From positions 1,922,001 to 1,986,000 of the forward strand of contig JARFIW010000836.1 of NCBI GenBank assembly GCA_036346225.1: DNA of 64,000 nucleotides. Direction: 5' to 3'. Origin of the DNA: Platerodrilus igneus. Lineage: Eukaryota > Arthropoda > Insecta > Coleoptera > Lycidae. Shown here one piece after another: positions 48,886 to 60,790 of the stretch (positions are counted from its first letter, which is position 1; the number at the start of each line of letters is the position of its first letter). The position numbers and the translations under genes were made by a program. The notes under the pieces were generated by a model. It made no database searches and was not told the DNA's origin. It saw only the letters and a program-made list of their open reading frames with translations.

Positions 48886-50990
48886 AACTAATGTCTTATG
48901 AAGACACCTAACTATATTTTATTTTGTACTAACCCCAGTAACAAAAGTGTGTATATCTAATTTCTCAATAGAAAAAGTCGTTAAAAGGCTATGCGTCTCT
49001 ATTGTGTTACACTTGACACTGTTAACGGTGACGGAATTGAAGTAGCGGGAACTCAGTACTACAAAATTCACTAAAATTTCAGAAATGACAGTTGGATTTT
49101 AAACTTTACGCAGAGGTGCCAATAGACAAATATCTGGGAGCGTGTTCAGTTTGAATCGCAGAGCGAGTGAAATACGTACCGTAAATAATAGTTGAATGCT
49201 GCCACACTTACACACGAATTTGAATGCTTGATGTTTAAACCAAACCAACAAATTTAATTCAAACATAATAAGGGCAAGGTGCATATCAGGTTTTCGATGT
49301 GTTAATGAAAGATGTATTGTATAATTTTGAATCTAATGACGATGTTGAAGGTGACGTAGTTGTTCTGCTATTTCATAAATTAAAAACAAAGCGAAAAACG
49401 TGTTAGATTTTACAGCTATGTTGAAAGCATAGTTCTTGTAATGCCTGATAAATGGCGGAAATCTGACAAATGATCGAAATCGCAGAATACATTTTATAGA
49501 TATTTGTTTATGAACTTATTCATAAGAATATAAAGCTTAAACAATAGGAATTACAAAATCAGCATAAGTAAACATTAAATGTGTTGCGCATGCGAGACAA
49601 TTTTCATGCAAGTCTACTTGGACGAAAAGTTTTTTGTCCAACACAAGGACGTTATAAGAATGAACAAAGCTACAATATATGTAACTTATATAACGTATGC
49701 ATGCCATCATCGGATGGTGTATTTAACACACCAACTTGCTCTATCATTGTTAAACACACGGTGTGTCCGTATATAACCTCGTTTGTTTGGTCCCACTATG
49801 GGACCATGTGTTCTATTATGAAACACTACGCCTTTAGCACAAAACAAAATGAGGTTAGGTTATTACTTTCAGGTATAATGTTGGATTAAGTAAACTAGGG
49901 ATTTCAAAATTACCTTCATTTTTAAACATTGTTCCTATTGGTGAGGACCAGATAAAAAATAGAAGATATATTTTTAGGAATGTTAGACAAACAAGTAGCA
50001 GTAAGCACGCGTCAGAACTATGTTGGTTCGTATTTATGTAAGTATCACTGGTTCCATTCTTATAACGTCCGTGGTTCGACATGTTATTCAAATTGATTTG
50101 AACGAACTGAAGTGCTTATTCGAATACGAATATGAACTGTTGGAGTACGCTCTGTGTGCGTCGGATCTTGAATCTGAATTTCATATGGAATTGTAAAAGC
50201 AGGGCGTTCAATTAAGAACTCTACGCGATCTTGTAAATGTATAAGTATTGTCACAATAATTATATCTATGTTTATTTTTCAATAAACATAACCTTATTTT
50301 CAATTTTTTCAATTAATGGACATTCGCATTCGCGGTTTTTTTCACTTTTTATTTATTTATTACTAATCTATGGTGTTGGTCAGTTACGACAAAGCCATAG
50401 ATTAAAATCTATGGACATAGTCTTATAAGAGAAACTTTTGCAAAAAGATACTGTTACGGCGACTAACAGTCTGCATACACGTATGGAGTTATAAACTTTA
50501 GTTTAACAGGTATCGTTAGTCTTTTTTACTTTATACTATCCCAGGGGATGGCCAGTGGCACACTTATTTTGTAGTTTTATATTATTTTCCCACTTATTGT
50601 TATAGTTTTATGCATGTATATCACAAAAATATGAAGATTTTTTAATTTTGTTAAAACACAACTTTTCAAGCGACTTACGCCCAAATTTAAAGCAGCGAAC
50701 GTATCTGTTAACAAGTTAAAGAAAACAACATTTCTGCTCTTAAATTTTTATTAACTTGTAGCCCAGAACTCTCCATAACAGTCTTTAACTTTGTTATGTT
50801 CGGGCATTCACTTGTGAAGAAACTTACTAGTACATACATACATTAAATAGTAAACTGGCTACAACTATATAGTGCCCAAGAACATATAAACACTATTATA
50901 TCCTTTTATTTAGTCTATAGGCCTTCTTCATACTGAGTAACGACTTTGCCGTCTGAATCTGTCGTCCAGACAGGTGTTTGTCTGTCAGAT
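48886..50990. other. region upstream of Iswi, no recognised gene
   Basis: AT-rich. It should contain the Iswi promoter and 5' UTR, but no convincing TATA, initiator or 5' UTR splice site can be fixed. Short ORFs (for example 49581-49889) show no family signature. Confidence 0.6.
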
Positions 50991-52440
50991 ATTGCCCAAA
51001 GCTGCCAAAAGTGCAGAGCCTGACAACGAGCAAATAGTCCAGTGTGATCTATGCGATTCATGATGTCATTACCTTATGTTAACGTCACTGATTCAATAAC
51101 TGACAAAGACTTTATTAGTTATGCATGTTGTGTTGCCAATAATAAAGCAGTATCATTAAATCAATGGTCATTAAAAAAGGAGTGTAAGGATAAAGATGAC
51201 AAGTTATCAGTTTAATCTTCTAAGCGATCTGGTAGAACAAACCAATTACAATTAGAACGTTTGGAAGAACGCATTTTATTGAAAAGACGTGAGATAGCGC
51301 ACAAACGTATAATGCAAAAACGAGATCGAGAGTATCTGGATAAAAAGTACTATATCCTGAATACAGATGGTTCAGATTGCGACGATGATTATTGTAAGCG
51401 CAACAATCTTCAATGGCAAAATGTCGAAATTGAAAATGGAGATGTAGTGGTTTAATTGAAAATTCAAAACCAAATGCTAAACTTCCTACTATATGCAAGA
51501 ACGCTATGGTTTGTAGAAATTTTTCATATATTTAGTTTAATATGCTACAATTCAATCAATATACAATTCTACTCCGTACGATAAACACATAGAGTTCTTG
51601 CCTCAAATGTCTTATATGGCAAATTCCTCTTTACTTGCTATCACCTCATGGATAGCCACAAACGGGGTTATTAAAATTGATACCCAAACATATGATAGAC
51701 CGATTACGTCGGTACACCCATCATTCTTGATGCAAACAGTTCGATCAGTAGGTACAAATATCCCGCCAACTACGCAATTTTGGCCGGAATTTGGTCTTGC
51801 ACCTACTAAACCAGTACATCAAGCCCCGAATTTAGCAAATTAAGTCAATTGGGGCAATGTTTGTGTTCAAAATTGCCACAGCGTATGCAAACTTTGAACT
51901 CCAATCATTTGGCAGCCAGGAAAGTAATGTCTAAAAAATTCCTGCTGTTCGGCAGCAAAGTAAAAGACTGATCTATCTTTATAAGCAGCATGAGGCTTCC
52001 ACAGAAACATGCAAATCTTCCTATGCAGAAAACTTAGCCCGTTTACAAAAAGCGTTAAATAATAAAGCGCCAGATACAGTAAGAAGCAGATTCCTTCAAC
52101 CACACACAGTTTCCGGAGCGATCAAAACCTTGAGAATGTTGTACGGTCGTCCAGAACAAATTATAAATTTGCTTTTATAATCTATTAGATCTCAATGAAC
52201 CCCAAAAGCAGATGGATTGAAAACATTGTAATTTATGCATTAACCGTACAAAATCTCTTTGTTACTATGGAAGTGGCTGGTTAGAGAACCATTTGTCAAA
52301 CCCTTGCTTGCAACAAGAGCTTGCAGAAAAACTACCACCCCAAATCATTAGAAACAACAAGTTATTGTTCTTTATTTCCCTTAAAAATTCAATAAACGAT
52401 AGAATAGTCCGAAGTGTAGAGGTATAAAATTAATCATACT
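50990..52440 (+). pseudogene. BEL/Pao Gag-like fossil with PHD-like finger and DUF1759 region
   Basis: Plus-strand readings in order. A Cys/His-rich finger, EPDNEQIVQCDLCDSWCHY then a CYACC-like end (about 51020-51130), looks like a PHD finger. Next is a charged helical stretch (51241-51455, LERLEERILLKRREIAHKR, with Asp-rich tail). At 51890-52190 is the DUF1759-type Gag region (LNSNHLAARKVMSKK, LARLQKALNNKAPDTV, LRMLYGRPEQIINLL), then LENHLSNPCLQQELAEKLPP (about 52285-52340). Frames shift several times. By family knowledge this is the N-terminal part of a BEL polyprotein. No protease or pol follows. Confidence 0.72.
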
Positions 52441-54090
52441 CCTAAGTGATCAATAAGTACCTAGCTTGTAAATAAATAACATGCACGCTTAAAACACCCC
52501 TAAAATAATAATGTACTTGTCCGACACTCTACAATTCAAAATAGAACCGTCCGAAAGTACAATACCAATAAACCCACGATATAAAAGGAGCTTTAAACGC
52601 TAGAGCAACTTACATGGAATTAATCAACGCAACTGCAAAAAAGACCTTCAACAGAACGTCTCTTCACGACAACCCCTTTATCAGGACAGTATGGGACTAT
52701 GACAAGGTCGCACCGATGAAGTACCGATGACAGTAGTTATATATTAGCTTACTTAATCTGTAAAATAATATATCTTAAGTAAGCTGTCATTAGGACAGCA
52801 TATATAACCCGTTTTTTTAGCTATTTCTAAGTATTGAAATAGCTTAACTCCACATTTCCTTTTCTTTCAGATAGACCTAAAATGTAATATTTTAAAATCA
52901 AAAAGTTTATAAGTATCCCATTAGATTAAGAGTAAAAATTGTTAATTGATGCTCAATATAGAATATGTCTAAGCCAATGTCAAAAGAGCTTCTTACTTCT
53001 TAATTGTTTTTTTCTTAAGGTAGTCGCCAAACTTGTTGGAGAGAACTTAAGAATAGTGCAAGATGGAAGGGACTAAGTTCCTCTTGCACTATCGGTTTTC
53101 CATTAGATTATCACTACATCAGGACCGTATAATTTGAGTAAAGATCGCTACACTTGCGGCCACGTCCACAATACTCCACCTGTAGGCATTACATTGGATT
53201 TAAACGCGAATAATTAAGTGCTTCATATAAATTTGACTTCAAAATTAATTAATCGTAACATAATTTATTAACTAAAACTAAAGTTAGGGTTTAAATTAAT
53301 GATATATATAGCGTTGATTTTATATTGTGTCTGATCAACAAGACACTATCGAAAAGTAAAGGGTGAGGGACCCGTAATACAGGATTGTAGCTGCCGGCTT
53401 TGCCTACCGGTGCAATCTGAAAAGCCGACTCAAAACTATCCAAATCTAGCTAAATTAGCATCTACTAATAGATTCGAATTTTTCAGCATACGCCAAATTT
53501 ATTAATAGCTAATCTAGTGATTTGTTCCTACTCTACAAATTTGCAATGTCGCCGCTCTACTCTAAGTAATTTATTCTTACTTCAGCCTAAATTCGTTCCT
53601 AACGTTCACTATCGTTCCCTAACTGGAAAAACACTAAACAGAACAAATCAAGTGACAGAACAATAAAATATATAATGTGCAACACAAGTATAAAATGTAA
53701 CAGTGCATAGCAATGGCAAAAACATCCCTTAAATTACTAGATGCACTCGCATAAACATTATGTTAGCTAGTGCCATCACGCTAAAACCTGTTCGTTAAAA
53801 ATTAACTGCAAAATTGACTTATAATACAAATCAATGTTTGTGCAAGTACAACCGCCACAATATTTATAAATACTTCGATCTCTTCAGGATCCCAAGATCT
53901 GGTCGTCTACCTACACCTAATTGTCTATTATTGCTAAAAGGAGATGAGTATGCACTATTAAAGTCACTGCATCAAAACCACCTCCTAGAGCACTTGACGC
54001 CAATAAATACGCCGGGATTGGGATGCCACAGATAACACCGTCTCAAACACAAAACACCAATATACGTGTTTTGTGGTCTTAAATTTGTAT
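52440..54090. other. no recognised gene
   Basis: AT-rich sequence with one small hairpin (arms TTAGCTTACTTAA and its complement at about 52756-52792) and short chance ORFs. I see no coding family, SINE or LTR here. Confidence 0.5.
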
Positions 54091-54440
54091 GGATAGTAGT
54101 AAAGCAGAGGGAAAAACGGTAGAAGCCTTTTAGAATGTGGTGCTTCAGATGGTTTACGATGATAGCATGGACAGACAAAGTTAATAACAAAGAAGTTATA
54201 GAAATAGTAAGGGAAGAAAGATATCTGTAAAAAATAAAAAAATATAGGAGAAACGGAAGGATAGAAACAGAAGGATACGACATATTCTAAGGCATTTGGG
54301 GAATAGTGCGAAATATATTACAAACAGAGATATGATAAAATAGAGGCAGAGCTAGACCAAGAACAAATTATTACAAGCAGATAGTAAAAGATGTAGGCTA
54401 TAAGAATTTTAGGAAATGTGTAGGTCAACACTAAATCTTA
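54090..54440 (+). pseudogene. LINE fragment: C-terminal tail of the reverse-transcriptase ORF
   Basis: Broken plus-strand readings match the well-known 3' tail of insect LINE ORFs: MWCFRWFTMIAWTDKVNNKE followed by VREERYL, then RARPRTNYYKQIVKDVGYKN. This corresponds to the W-T-D-K-V, G-H-x-L-R-H and R-G-R-P-R motifs of that tail. Several frameshifts are present. Only the tail remains, as expected for a 5'-truncated LINE insertion, and no poly(A) is preserved. Confidence 0.72.
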
Positions 54441-54549
54441 CCACACTACAGCTTATCTCTTGAAGCAAAAAACATTCAATGTCAACACTTAAAAATATTG
54501 CAAAGACTAAATGCTTGTTTAAGAAGAAAGTATGAACCGATTATAATTA

Positions 54550-54862
54550 GGCAATTTTTCGCGACATACTTGAATTGTTCGAGTATGTTATGTTAAAGTA
54601 TCCCCCCACTATTTAAAAATTATTTACTTGTGCGGCACCGCGAACACGTATTGTAGTTTCCTAATTTCGCTTTGAATAATTACCCGGTAAAAGTCAAGCG
54701 TTTAACATACACAAGCATAACCTGGTACAGATCAGGGTATGTTTGTTTATCTGATTGAATGGTGCCGTACAATTTCCCCTCCAGTAAATTTTATCGCCAA
54801 AACGCAAGTTACACACATACTCACATAATTAAGTATGTTAGTTTATGTCGCGAAAAATCGCC
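54550..54862. mobile_element. MITE, 313 bp, TIR GGCRATTTTTCGCGACATA
   Basis: The 19-bp TIRs match except at position 4 (A on the left, G on the right). Homology resumes after a small indel with CTTRATT...GAGTATG, so the repeats reach about 40 bp. TA dinucleotides flank both ends (54548-54549 and 54863-54864), consistent with TA target duplication. No coding capacity. It sits about 220 bp upstream of the proposed centrin start. Confidence 0.85.
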
Positions 54863-55084
54863 TATTATTTAGGAAGCATTTTCAGCATTTATGTATATAC
54901 CAGTTTTCAAGTCTCTAGTTGAAATTAAATTAACAACAAATCTACTCATATAAAAACGCTGAAGTTACAATAGTAACGGCGTACCGGGCCAATCTAACCT
55001 CATATTGTGATATGTTTAATATTATGTTGCTATGATACGAGTGAATTGATTATAAACAACTCGAATTCTGCCCTTGTTTTAAAA

Positions 55085-55647
55085 ATGGTAATAATTTCTT
55101 TTTATACTTTTAAGTATAAATTATTTTTTAGGCCTCAGACTTAAAGAAACCTAGTGCTAGTGCGGTAAGTCGCAAAAAAGGGTCTGGTCCGAAATTTGAA
55201 CTAACAGAAGAACAGAAAAACGATATCCGTGAAGCCTTTGATTTGTTTGACGTGGATGGCGTTGGCAAGATTGATACCAAGGAACTTAAAGTAGCAATTC
55301 GTGCATTAGGTTTTGAACCCAAAAAGGAGGAAATTAAGAAAATGATATCGGAAGTTGATGTGGAAGGAACTGGAAAATTATCTTTTGACAATTTTTTAAG
55401 TTTGATGTCTGTAAAAATGGCAGAAAAGGATTCTAAGGAAGAAATATTAAAAGCCTTCAGATTATTTGATGATGATAACACTGGTAAAATAAGCTTTAAA
55501 AACTTAAAGCGTGTTGCTAAGGAATTGGGTGAAAATCTTACAGACGAGGAATTGCAAGAAATGATTGATGAAGCTGATCGAGATGGTGATGGTGAAATAT
55601 GTGAAGATGAATTTCTGCGAATTATGAAGAAAACTAGTCTATATTAA
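55085..55647 (+). CDS. centrin (caltractin), EF-hand protein of centrioles and basal bodies
   Basis: One large exon (55132-55647) encodes 171 residues ending KKTSLY, nearly collinear with vertebrate centrin-2 (172 aa). Numbering with Met1, EF-hand loops lie at about 41-52, 77-88, 114-125 and 150-161. Loops 1 and 4 have good Ca ligands; loops 2 and 3 end in Asn rather than Glu/Asp at position 12, so they probably bind Ca weakly. Centrins act in centriole duplication, and centrin-2 also in nuclear pores and XPC-dependent DNA repair. The exon opens after an AG at 55130-55131 with no ATG of its own. The simplest start is the ATG at 55085-55087 followed directly by GTAATA, which makes a 44-bp intron (55088-55131); a more distant first exon is possible. 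The coding sequence is intact. Confidence 0.93.
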
Positions 55648-55965
55648 TCTATATTTATTTAGCTTATACTTTCTAATACCTACTATAAATTATAGGTGAT
55701 CAAAAAGTATTGAAATGGAGAGGATTTCTAAATGATAAATGGATTTTTATTTTTACATTATCAAATTAATATTTCTTTGAGATAGTAATTTTAAACAATA
55801 TCTCTAAATATAGAGTTTAAAACTTCTTTTACTATGGGTTGCGCTCAAGTACATCTGCAGTTTTGAAAATTTATATATTTGTAAGTGGTAATAATCTATA
55901 AGAAATTTAATTCTTGAGGTAAATTAGTGAAATTGGATATATAACACCTGAGATAAGTTTCTGCA

Positions 55966-55971
55966 AATAAA
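55966..55971 (+). terminator. candidate poly(A) signal of the centrin gene
   Basis: AATAAA about 320 bp after the centrin stop codon, in a plain AT-rich 3' region with no transposon signature before it. It is the first good canonical signal downstream of the stop. Assigned by position only. Confidence 0.5.
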
Positions 55972-56206
55972 AGTCTTTAAAATCAAGTATTTGACATTTT
56001 TGTGTATAAAATCTTACAGGTAACTTTCGGGAGTAGGTTTAATAATGAACATGAAAATAGGACATAGTAAACTGCTTTGAACAACGAAATAATTGTAGTA
56101 AATATAGAAACAAAGTCACAACCCATCACAGTAATATAGATCTATATGTATACTAACACCTCAAACAGTGAAAAAATTGAACAGGTATAAGAAGAGATAG
56201 AAGATA

Positions 56207-58681
56207 CAATACTCCTTCTGTAATTCAGCATCTCAGCTCTCCGACACTCCCAGTAATCCGGTGTTTGGTATTAGAGTGTGAGCGACAGGATAAGACTGGT
56301 TATTAAACAATGCACTGGCACCAAAGGCGATGACTCATGCCCACACGCACACACTCCATCAGTCTGTCACGATCGTGCTGCGTTTAGTGCTCAATCTGTT
56401 CCGCGTCTGTAACTGTCTGTCAGTCTAACTGTCTGTCTGTAACTGTCGCTTCCATTTTAGAGAAGTGCTTAGTGTAGTATAGTGGTAGTAGTGTTCTGTT
56501 GAAGATGGCATCTATGTAGAAAAAACGTATACATAAAACTGTATCTCTGTTAGATAAAAATGAAATTCTAAAACGGCTTGAAAAGGATGAAACATTAACT
56601 AGTGTTGCTAACGAATATGGTGTTGGTCCAGCTACAGTTCATGACATTAGAAAAAACAGTGATAAAATAAAATCGTTTTTTAAGACTAATGAAAATTTAA
56701 AAAGTAAACAACAGACATTGAAAAGTGGTGAAAATCCTGAAGTTGACAATAGCCTCTATGCTTTGTTTTTACAAGAATGTGGTAGGCATACACCAATTTC
56801 TGGTGAAATCCTTAAAGGAAAGGCTAGGGATTTTTACCAGAAAATTACAAAAAATGATGATTTCCAAGCCAGCAAGGGATGGTTGCAGAAATTCAAACAA
56901 CGTTATGGAATTAGACTGTTAAGTACAACGGTTGAGAAACTTTCATTTGACGAAAGCACTGTTGAGCCATATAAAGAAAGATTCAAACTGGTTATCAAGG
57001 AAATGGATTTAACTCCTGACCAAGTTTATAATGCGGACGAAAGTGGTTTATATTGGCGGTTGTTACCAAAAAGAACATTTGTGCATCGAGGAGAAGCTAG
57101 TGCTCCTGGACAGAAGTTGGCTAAGGATAGAGTCACTTTCATGCCTTGTTCAAATGCAAGCGGTGCACATAAGATGACAATACTAGTCGTAGGTAAGGTG
57201 AAGATTTCTAGGGCATTTAAAAACGTCAAACTTCATGTTGACTACATGAGCCAGAGCAAAGGGTGGATGAATAAGCCCGTATTCACTGAATGGTTTAATG
57301 AACTGTTTAAACCCTCAGTGAAAAGATTTCTAAAGGAACGGAAACTACCACAAAAAGCTTTGCTTATCTTGGACAACTGCCCTGGCCACCCCGGTGAATA
57401 TGAGTTGAATTCAGCCGATAGTTTTATTCGAGTGATGTTCTTACCACCTTATGTGACCGGCCTATTACAACCAATGGACCTGAACGTTATTCAGGCAATT
57501 AAAATGCAATACAAAAAGAGCTTACTGTACAATGTGTTATCTAAGGACGAGAGTGTGATTAAATCCTTAAAAGAAATAAACCTGAAAGACATAATTTACT
57601 CGCCCGCTAATGCTTGGAAAAACCTTAACGAGAAAGTCATCATTTGCTCTTGGAGAAACCTATGGCTGGATATGACACTACTGGATCAGTAAAAAAACTG
57701 TGTACCGAACAAGAAAGCCAGTGAAGAGAGAGATAGAGAGATTAACGAACATGTTGGGATTTGTTGATTAATACATTTGTTATTGTTGATAGTTGTAACC
57801 CTGGTTTTGGTAATTCAGTGGGCAGGGGTGAACTTTGACAGATTGGAAAATTTGTCTTTTTAGATGATGAATATCCTGGTTGTGTATTACAATTTAGTTA
57901 TTTACTTGAAAGTTCGTTACATTTAGAAACTATTTAAGAGAAACAAGGTTGTATGATAGTAAGGGATACAGTAAGTAATTGTAAAATTGTTACTATTATT
58001 CATTTTAAATTGTTAGGAATTTGAGCTGCTTAATAAAGTGCCAACTTGCCGTGTTTCTAATCTGGACATTGAGTGGCAAAGGAAGTCTTTAGTGCTGCTG
58101 CAAACAGCCCTTGTCAGATAACTACAGGTAATTGATCGCAACCCCAACAGAACAACTCGTGGATTCACTGGATAATGCATTAACGACTGATGATATAGGC
58201 GTGTGGCTTACTGGTGAAGATGACAAAAACAACCAATTTATGACAGAAGATGAGATCATAGAGAAAGTGGCAAGAGAGGAAGAGGACGAGGAACAGGTTA
58301 AGGAGAAGTGACGGCGGCTGTAAAATTAATCTCTCATGATATGGCCATTGCCTCGTTTGCCGCATCAATTACCTGGGCAGAGGAAAATGGTGTCACTGCT
58401 AACAATTTTTTAGTTTTAAGAAGGGTACAGGAACAAGTATTCAAGATGTCTCTCAACAATAAAAAGCAAAAGACAATTGATGTGTATTTTCAGCCCTCTA
58501 CTTCCAAGGAATAACGTGAGGTATATGATGTATTTTTCTATTTTTGTTACATTGTACAGTATGTACATATGTAATTAAAACTGATTTTTCAATAATAACT
58601 GCGTTTTTCCAGTAATCCGGCTTTTTTGGTAATCCGGCAGTGCTCTGGTCCGATATCTGCCGGATTACCGAGAGAGTACTG
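56207..58681 (+). mobile_element. Tigger/pogo-like DNA transposon, nearly full length
   Basis: The right end, read inward, is CAGTACTCTCTCGGTAATCC and the left end is CAATACTCCTTCTGTAATTC, matching imperfect TIRs of about 25 bp in Tigger style. TA flanks at 56205-56206 and 58682-58683. The subterminal right side holds three copies of the GGTAATCCGGC motif. The interior carries one transposase gene on the plus strand. 2,475 bp long, usual for Tigger elements. Confidence 0.93.
56505..58514 (+). pseudogene. Tigger/pogo-like transposase (jerky/CENP-B relative), broken
   Basis: Starts MASM at 56505 with a TAG at codon 5 (56517-56519), then stays open to a TAA at 57690. N-terminal CENP-B-type helix-turn-helix (TVSLLDKNEILKRLEKDETL, VANEYGVGPATVHDIRK), second helix-turn-helix around residues 110-135 (GWLQKFKQRYGIRLLS), then the DDE domain. 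Catalytic Asp residues are 178 (VYNADESGLYW), 290 (LLILDNCPGHP) and 325 (LLQPMDLNVI). After the stop at 57690 the C-terminal tail is still readable but shifted, with DEIIEKVAREEEDEEQV (about 58250) and SITWAEENGVTANNFLVLRR then KTIDVYFQPS (58350-58500). By family knowledge this protein cuts at TA. The long open stretch indicates recent activity, now lost. Confidence 0.9.
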
Positions 58682-58744
58682 TATATGCAGTACATTTTGG
58701 TATATGAGAATTTGAATGTAATGGGAAACTGAAATGCAGTTTAA

Positions 58745-59800
58745 GTAATAATAAGAGAACATCGTCTGGGTGCAAGAAACGAACAGGGAAGCCAACTGCT
58801 AGATTGTGTAAAACATAACCTGCTCCTCACCAACATTTGGTTCAAGAAATATAAAAAAGAAGGTTGTATATATGGGTGAAATCTTGAGACACTGGTAGGT
58901 ACCAGATAGATTACATTAATGGTTAGGCAGAGGTTTACAAACCAGGTTCTTTTACTGTCAGACATGCAGATGTTGATTCATCATAATTTGCTGGCAATGC
59001 AATGCAGACTGAAACTAAAGAAACTGTAATGAAGCAAGAAGTCGAATAGTTGGGATCTTGATAAGTTAAACAACATGTAGTGGAGGAGAGTTTCGAAGAG
59101 GGTTTGTTGAGCATGGGGTAATTGAAAAGAGTGAAAGAAGTACTCTAGAGAAGGAATGGTCAGTGCTGAAAGATGTAATTACTAGGGCAGCAGATGAAAA
59201 ACAGGAAAAAAGATTAGGGCTGGAAGAAATCATTGGGTAATATGAGATCCTGGATTTGGTAGATGAGCGGTAAAAATTTAAGAATGCAAAAGATGAAACG
59301 TAGAAAAGAAAGTATAGGAGACACAGGAATGTATTCAATAGGAAATGCAACTTGGGAAAGGAATGGTTGCAAGAGAAATGCAAAGATGCTGAAATCTGTG
59401 TGGCTGGTGGAAAGGTAAATTCAGCTTACAGGAAAATCAAAGAAACGTTTGGAGAGAAGAAAAACAGTTGTACAAATTTAAGGTACTCAAATTAGAAACC
59501 ACTTACAGGGAAAGAAGAAATGGTTGACAGATGGACGGAACACATAGAAGACCTTCATCAAGGAAGAAAATTTAATGTTCAAGTACTCGAAGAGGAAGAG
59601 GCAGTTTAACGAGCATGAGTAGGGTGACAGGATACTTAGGTCTTTGTTCGACAGGGTATTCAACGATCTGAGTAGAATTAAGGCATCTGAAATGGATGAA
59701 ATCCCATTGCAATTGTTAGATGCCATGAGAAATACAACCAGGACAAAACTGTACTATCTGGTACGTAAAATGTATGAAACAGATGCGCTGATGTAGGATT
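58745..59800 (+). pseudogene. LINE fragment: endonuclease end and linker to reverse transcriptase
   Basis: Broken plus-strand readings match the insect LINE ORF usually annotated as craniofacial development protein 2-like. In order: NLLLTNIWFKKYKKEG and VRQRFTNQV (58810-58950, C-terminal part of the endonuclease), EICVAGGKVNSAYRKIKETF with GEKKNSC (59390-59470), then LTGKEEMVDRWTEHIEDLHQ (59500-59560), and MKWMKSHCN/LLDAM-type remnants plus LYYLVRKMYETDAL near 59745-59790, where the RT begins. Stops and shifts are dense. Most of the RT is missing. Confidence 0.72.
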
Positions 59801-60039
59801 TACTACTATCATAGTTTATTAAAAAGTCGAGATTTGTCAAACATTTCTGGTTTCATGTAGTTTTGTACTTTTGTAATTAACTTTAATATATAAAGTTAAA
59901 TTTCGGTTATTTGAATACATATCAATTTGGCTATGAGAAAAGGCAAAATCCATGATAAATTTGTATCGAAGAATAGATAAAGTTTGAAAATGGCCTAAAC
60001 TGGTTCAATTGAATGATTTAATCCAAAAGGAACAAACAT

Positions 60040-60440
60040 CATAATTTATATTGAGCAAATGAAGCATTTTTTCCTGCAATAGTATAGAAACTAATAAAAA
60101 AGTATCTATGTTCCTAACATTAATTGGTGACAAAGCTTAGGGTATATCACAATATTTGTTGGCTTCAGCGCTTCCCAATAATAAAACTTATGAGAAAGTT
60201 TTGAAGATATCTGATCATTTGCAGTAAGATTAAAAATATTGTACAGTTTCGTAAGTTTTGAGGTTTTTAAATGATGCCTTCTGAGACAAATTTGTCTGTG
60301 GGCTTAGATCTGAAAATACTAAGTGTGTCATTATCTGAGCCTGATTTTAAGTGGGAGAAAGCGTTTCAGATAGCTTCCAGCATAGAACTAGCAAAAGGGA
60401 ATAAATTATCTTGCAAGTCAAAGCAATCACTGTGTATTGT
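60040..60440 (+). pseudogene. gypsy Gag fossil
   Basis: Plus-strand readings match the capsid part of gypsy elements of the K02A2.6-like type: YIEQMKHFF (about 60050), then LTLIGDKAYG-like and LASALPNNKTYEKV-like pieces (60115-60205). An open segment (60271-60486) follows, in which FKWEKAFQIASSIELAKGNK corresponds to the usual LTFEKALDIA-type helix. Stops and shifts lie between the pieces. No zinc knuckle, pol or LTR follows. Confidence 0.55.
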
Positions 60441-60496
60441 CAAAGAATATTGCAAAGTACTTAAGTGTTCAATAGTCGAACACTAGGTATGCGGTC

Positions 60497-60790
60497 TTGC
60501 AATATGCATGTAAAGTTGGTCCAAAAACTTCGATTTACATCATCCATAAATACAAAAAGAATAACGTTGGCACTAATGTTTTAGAAATTAAGCAAAATGG
60601 CGAACTCTCATATCTCCAACTTAGTCATATTTCTAGTTTCAAATCTTCAGTATATAGAGTTAGAAACATAAGAACACAATATTATCAGAAATACTTTTCA
60701 CAAAAATTCCAAGCATTTGCTTTGAAGAATAGAGACCCTAACGATCTTTACCACAGCTTAGATTTGATGGTTAAAAATGGTAGATTTTGA
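60497..60790 (+). other. unassigned ORF
   Basis: A 97-codon plus-strand ORF (MQYACKVGPKTSIYIIHKYK at the start, LKNRDPNDLYHSLDLMVKNG near the end). Protein-like composition, but no motif I recognise. It follows the gypsy Gag fossil and could be more of the same element or a chance ORF. Confidence 0.2.

Noticed and set aside
52750..52795. Hairpin with arms of about 12 bp
   Set aside because: Such short palindromes are frequent in AT-rich DNA; no terminator or transposon context.
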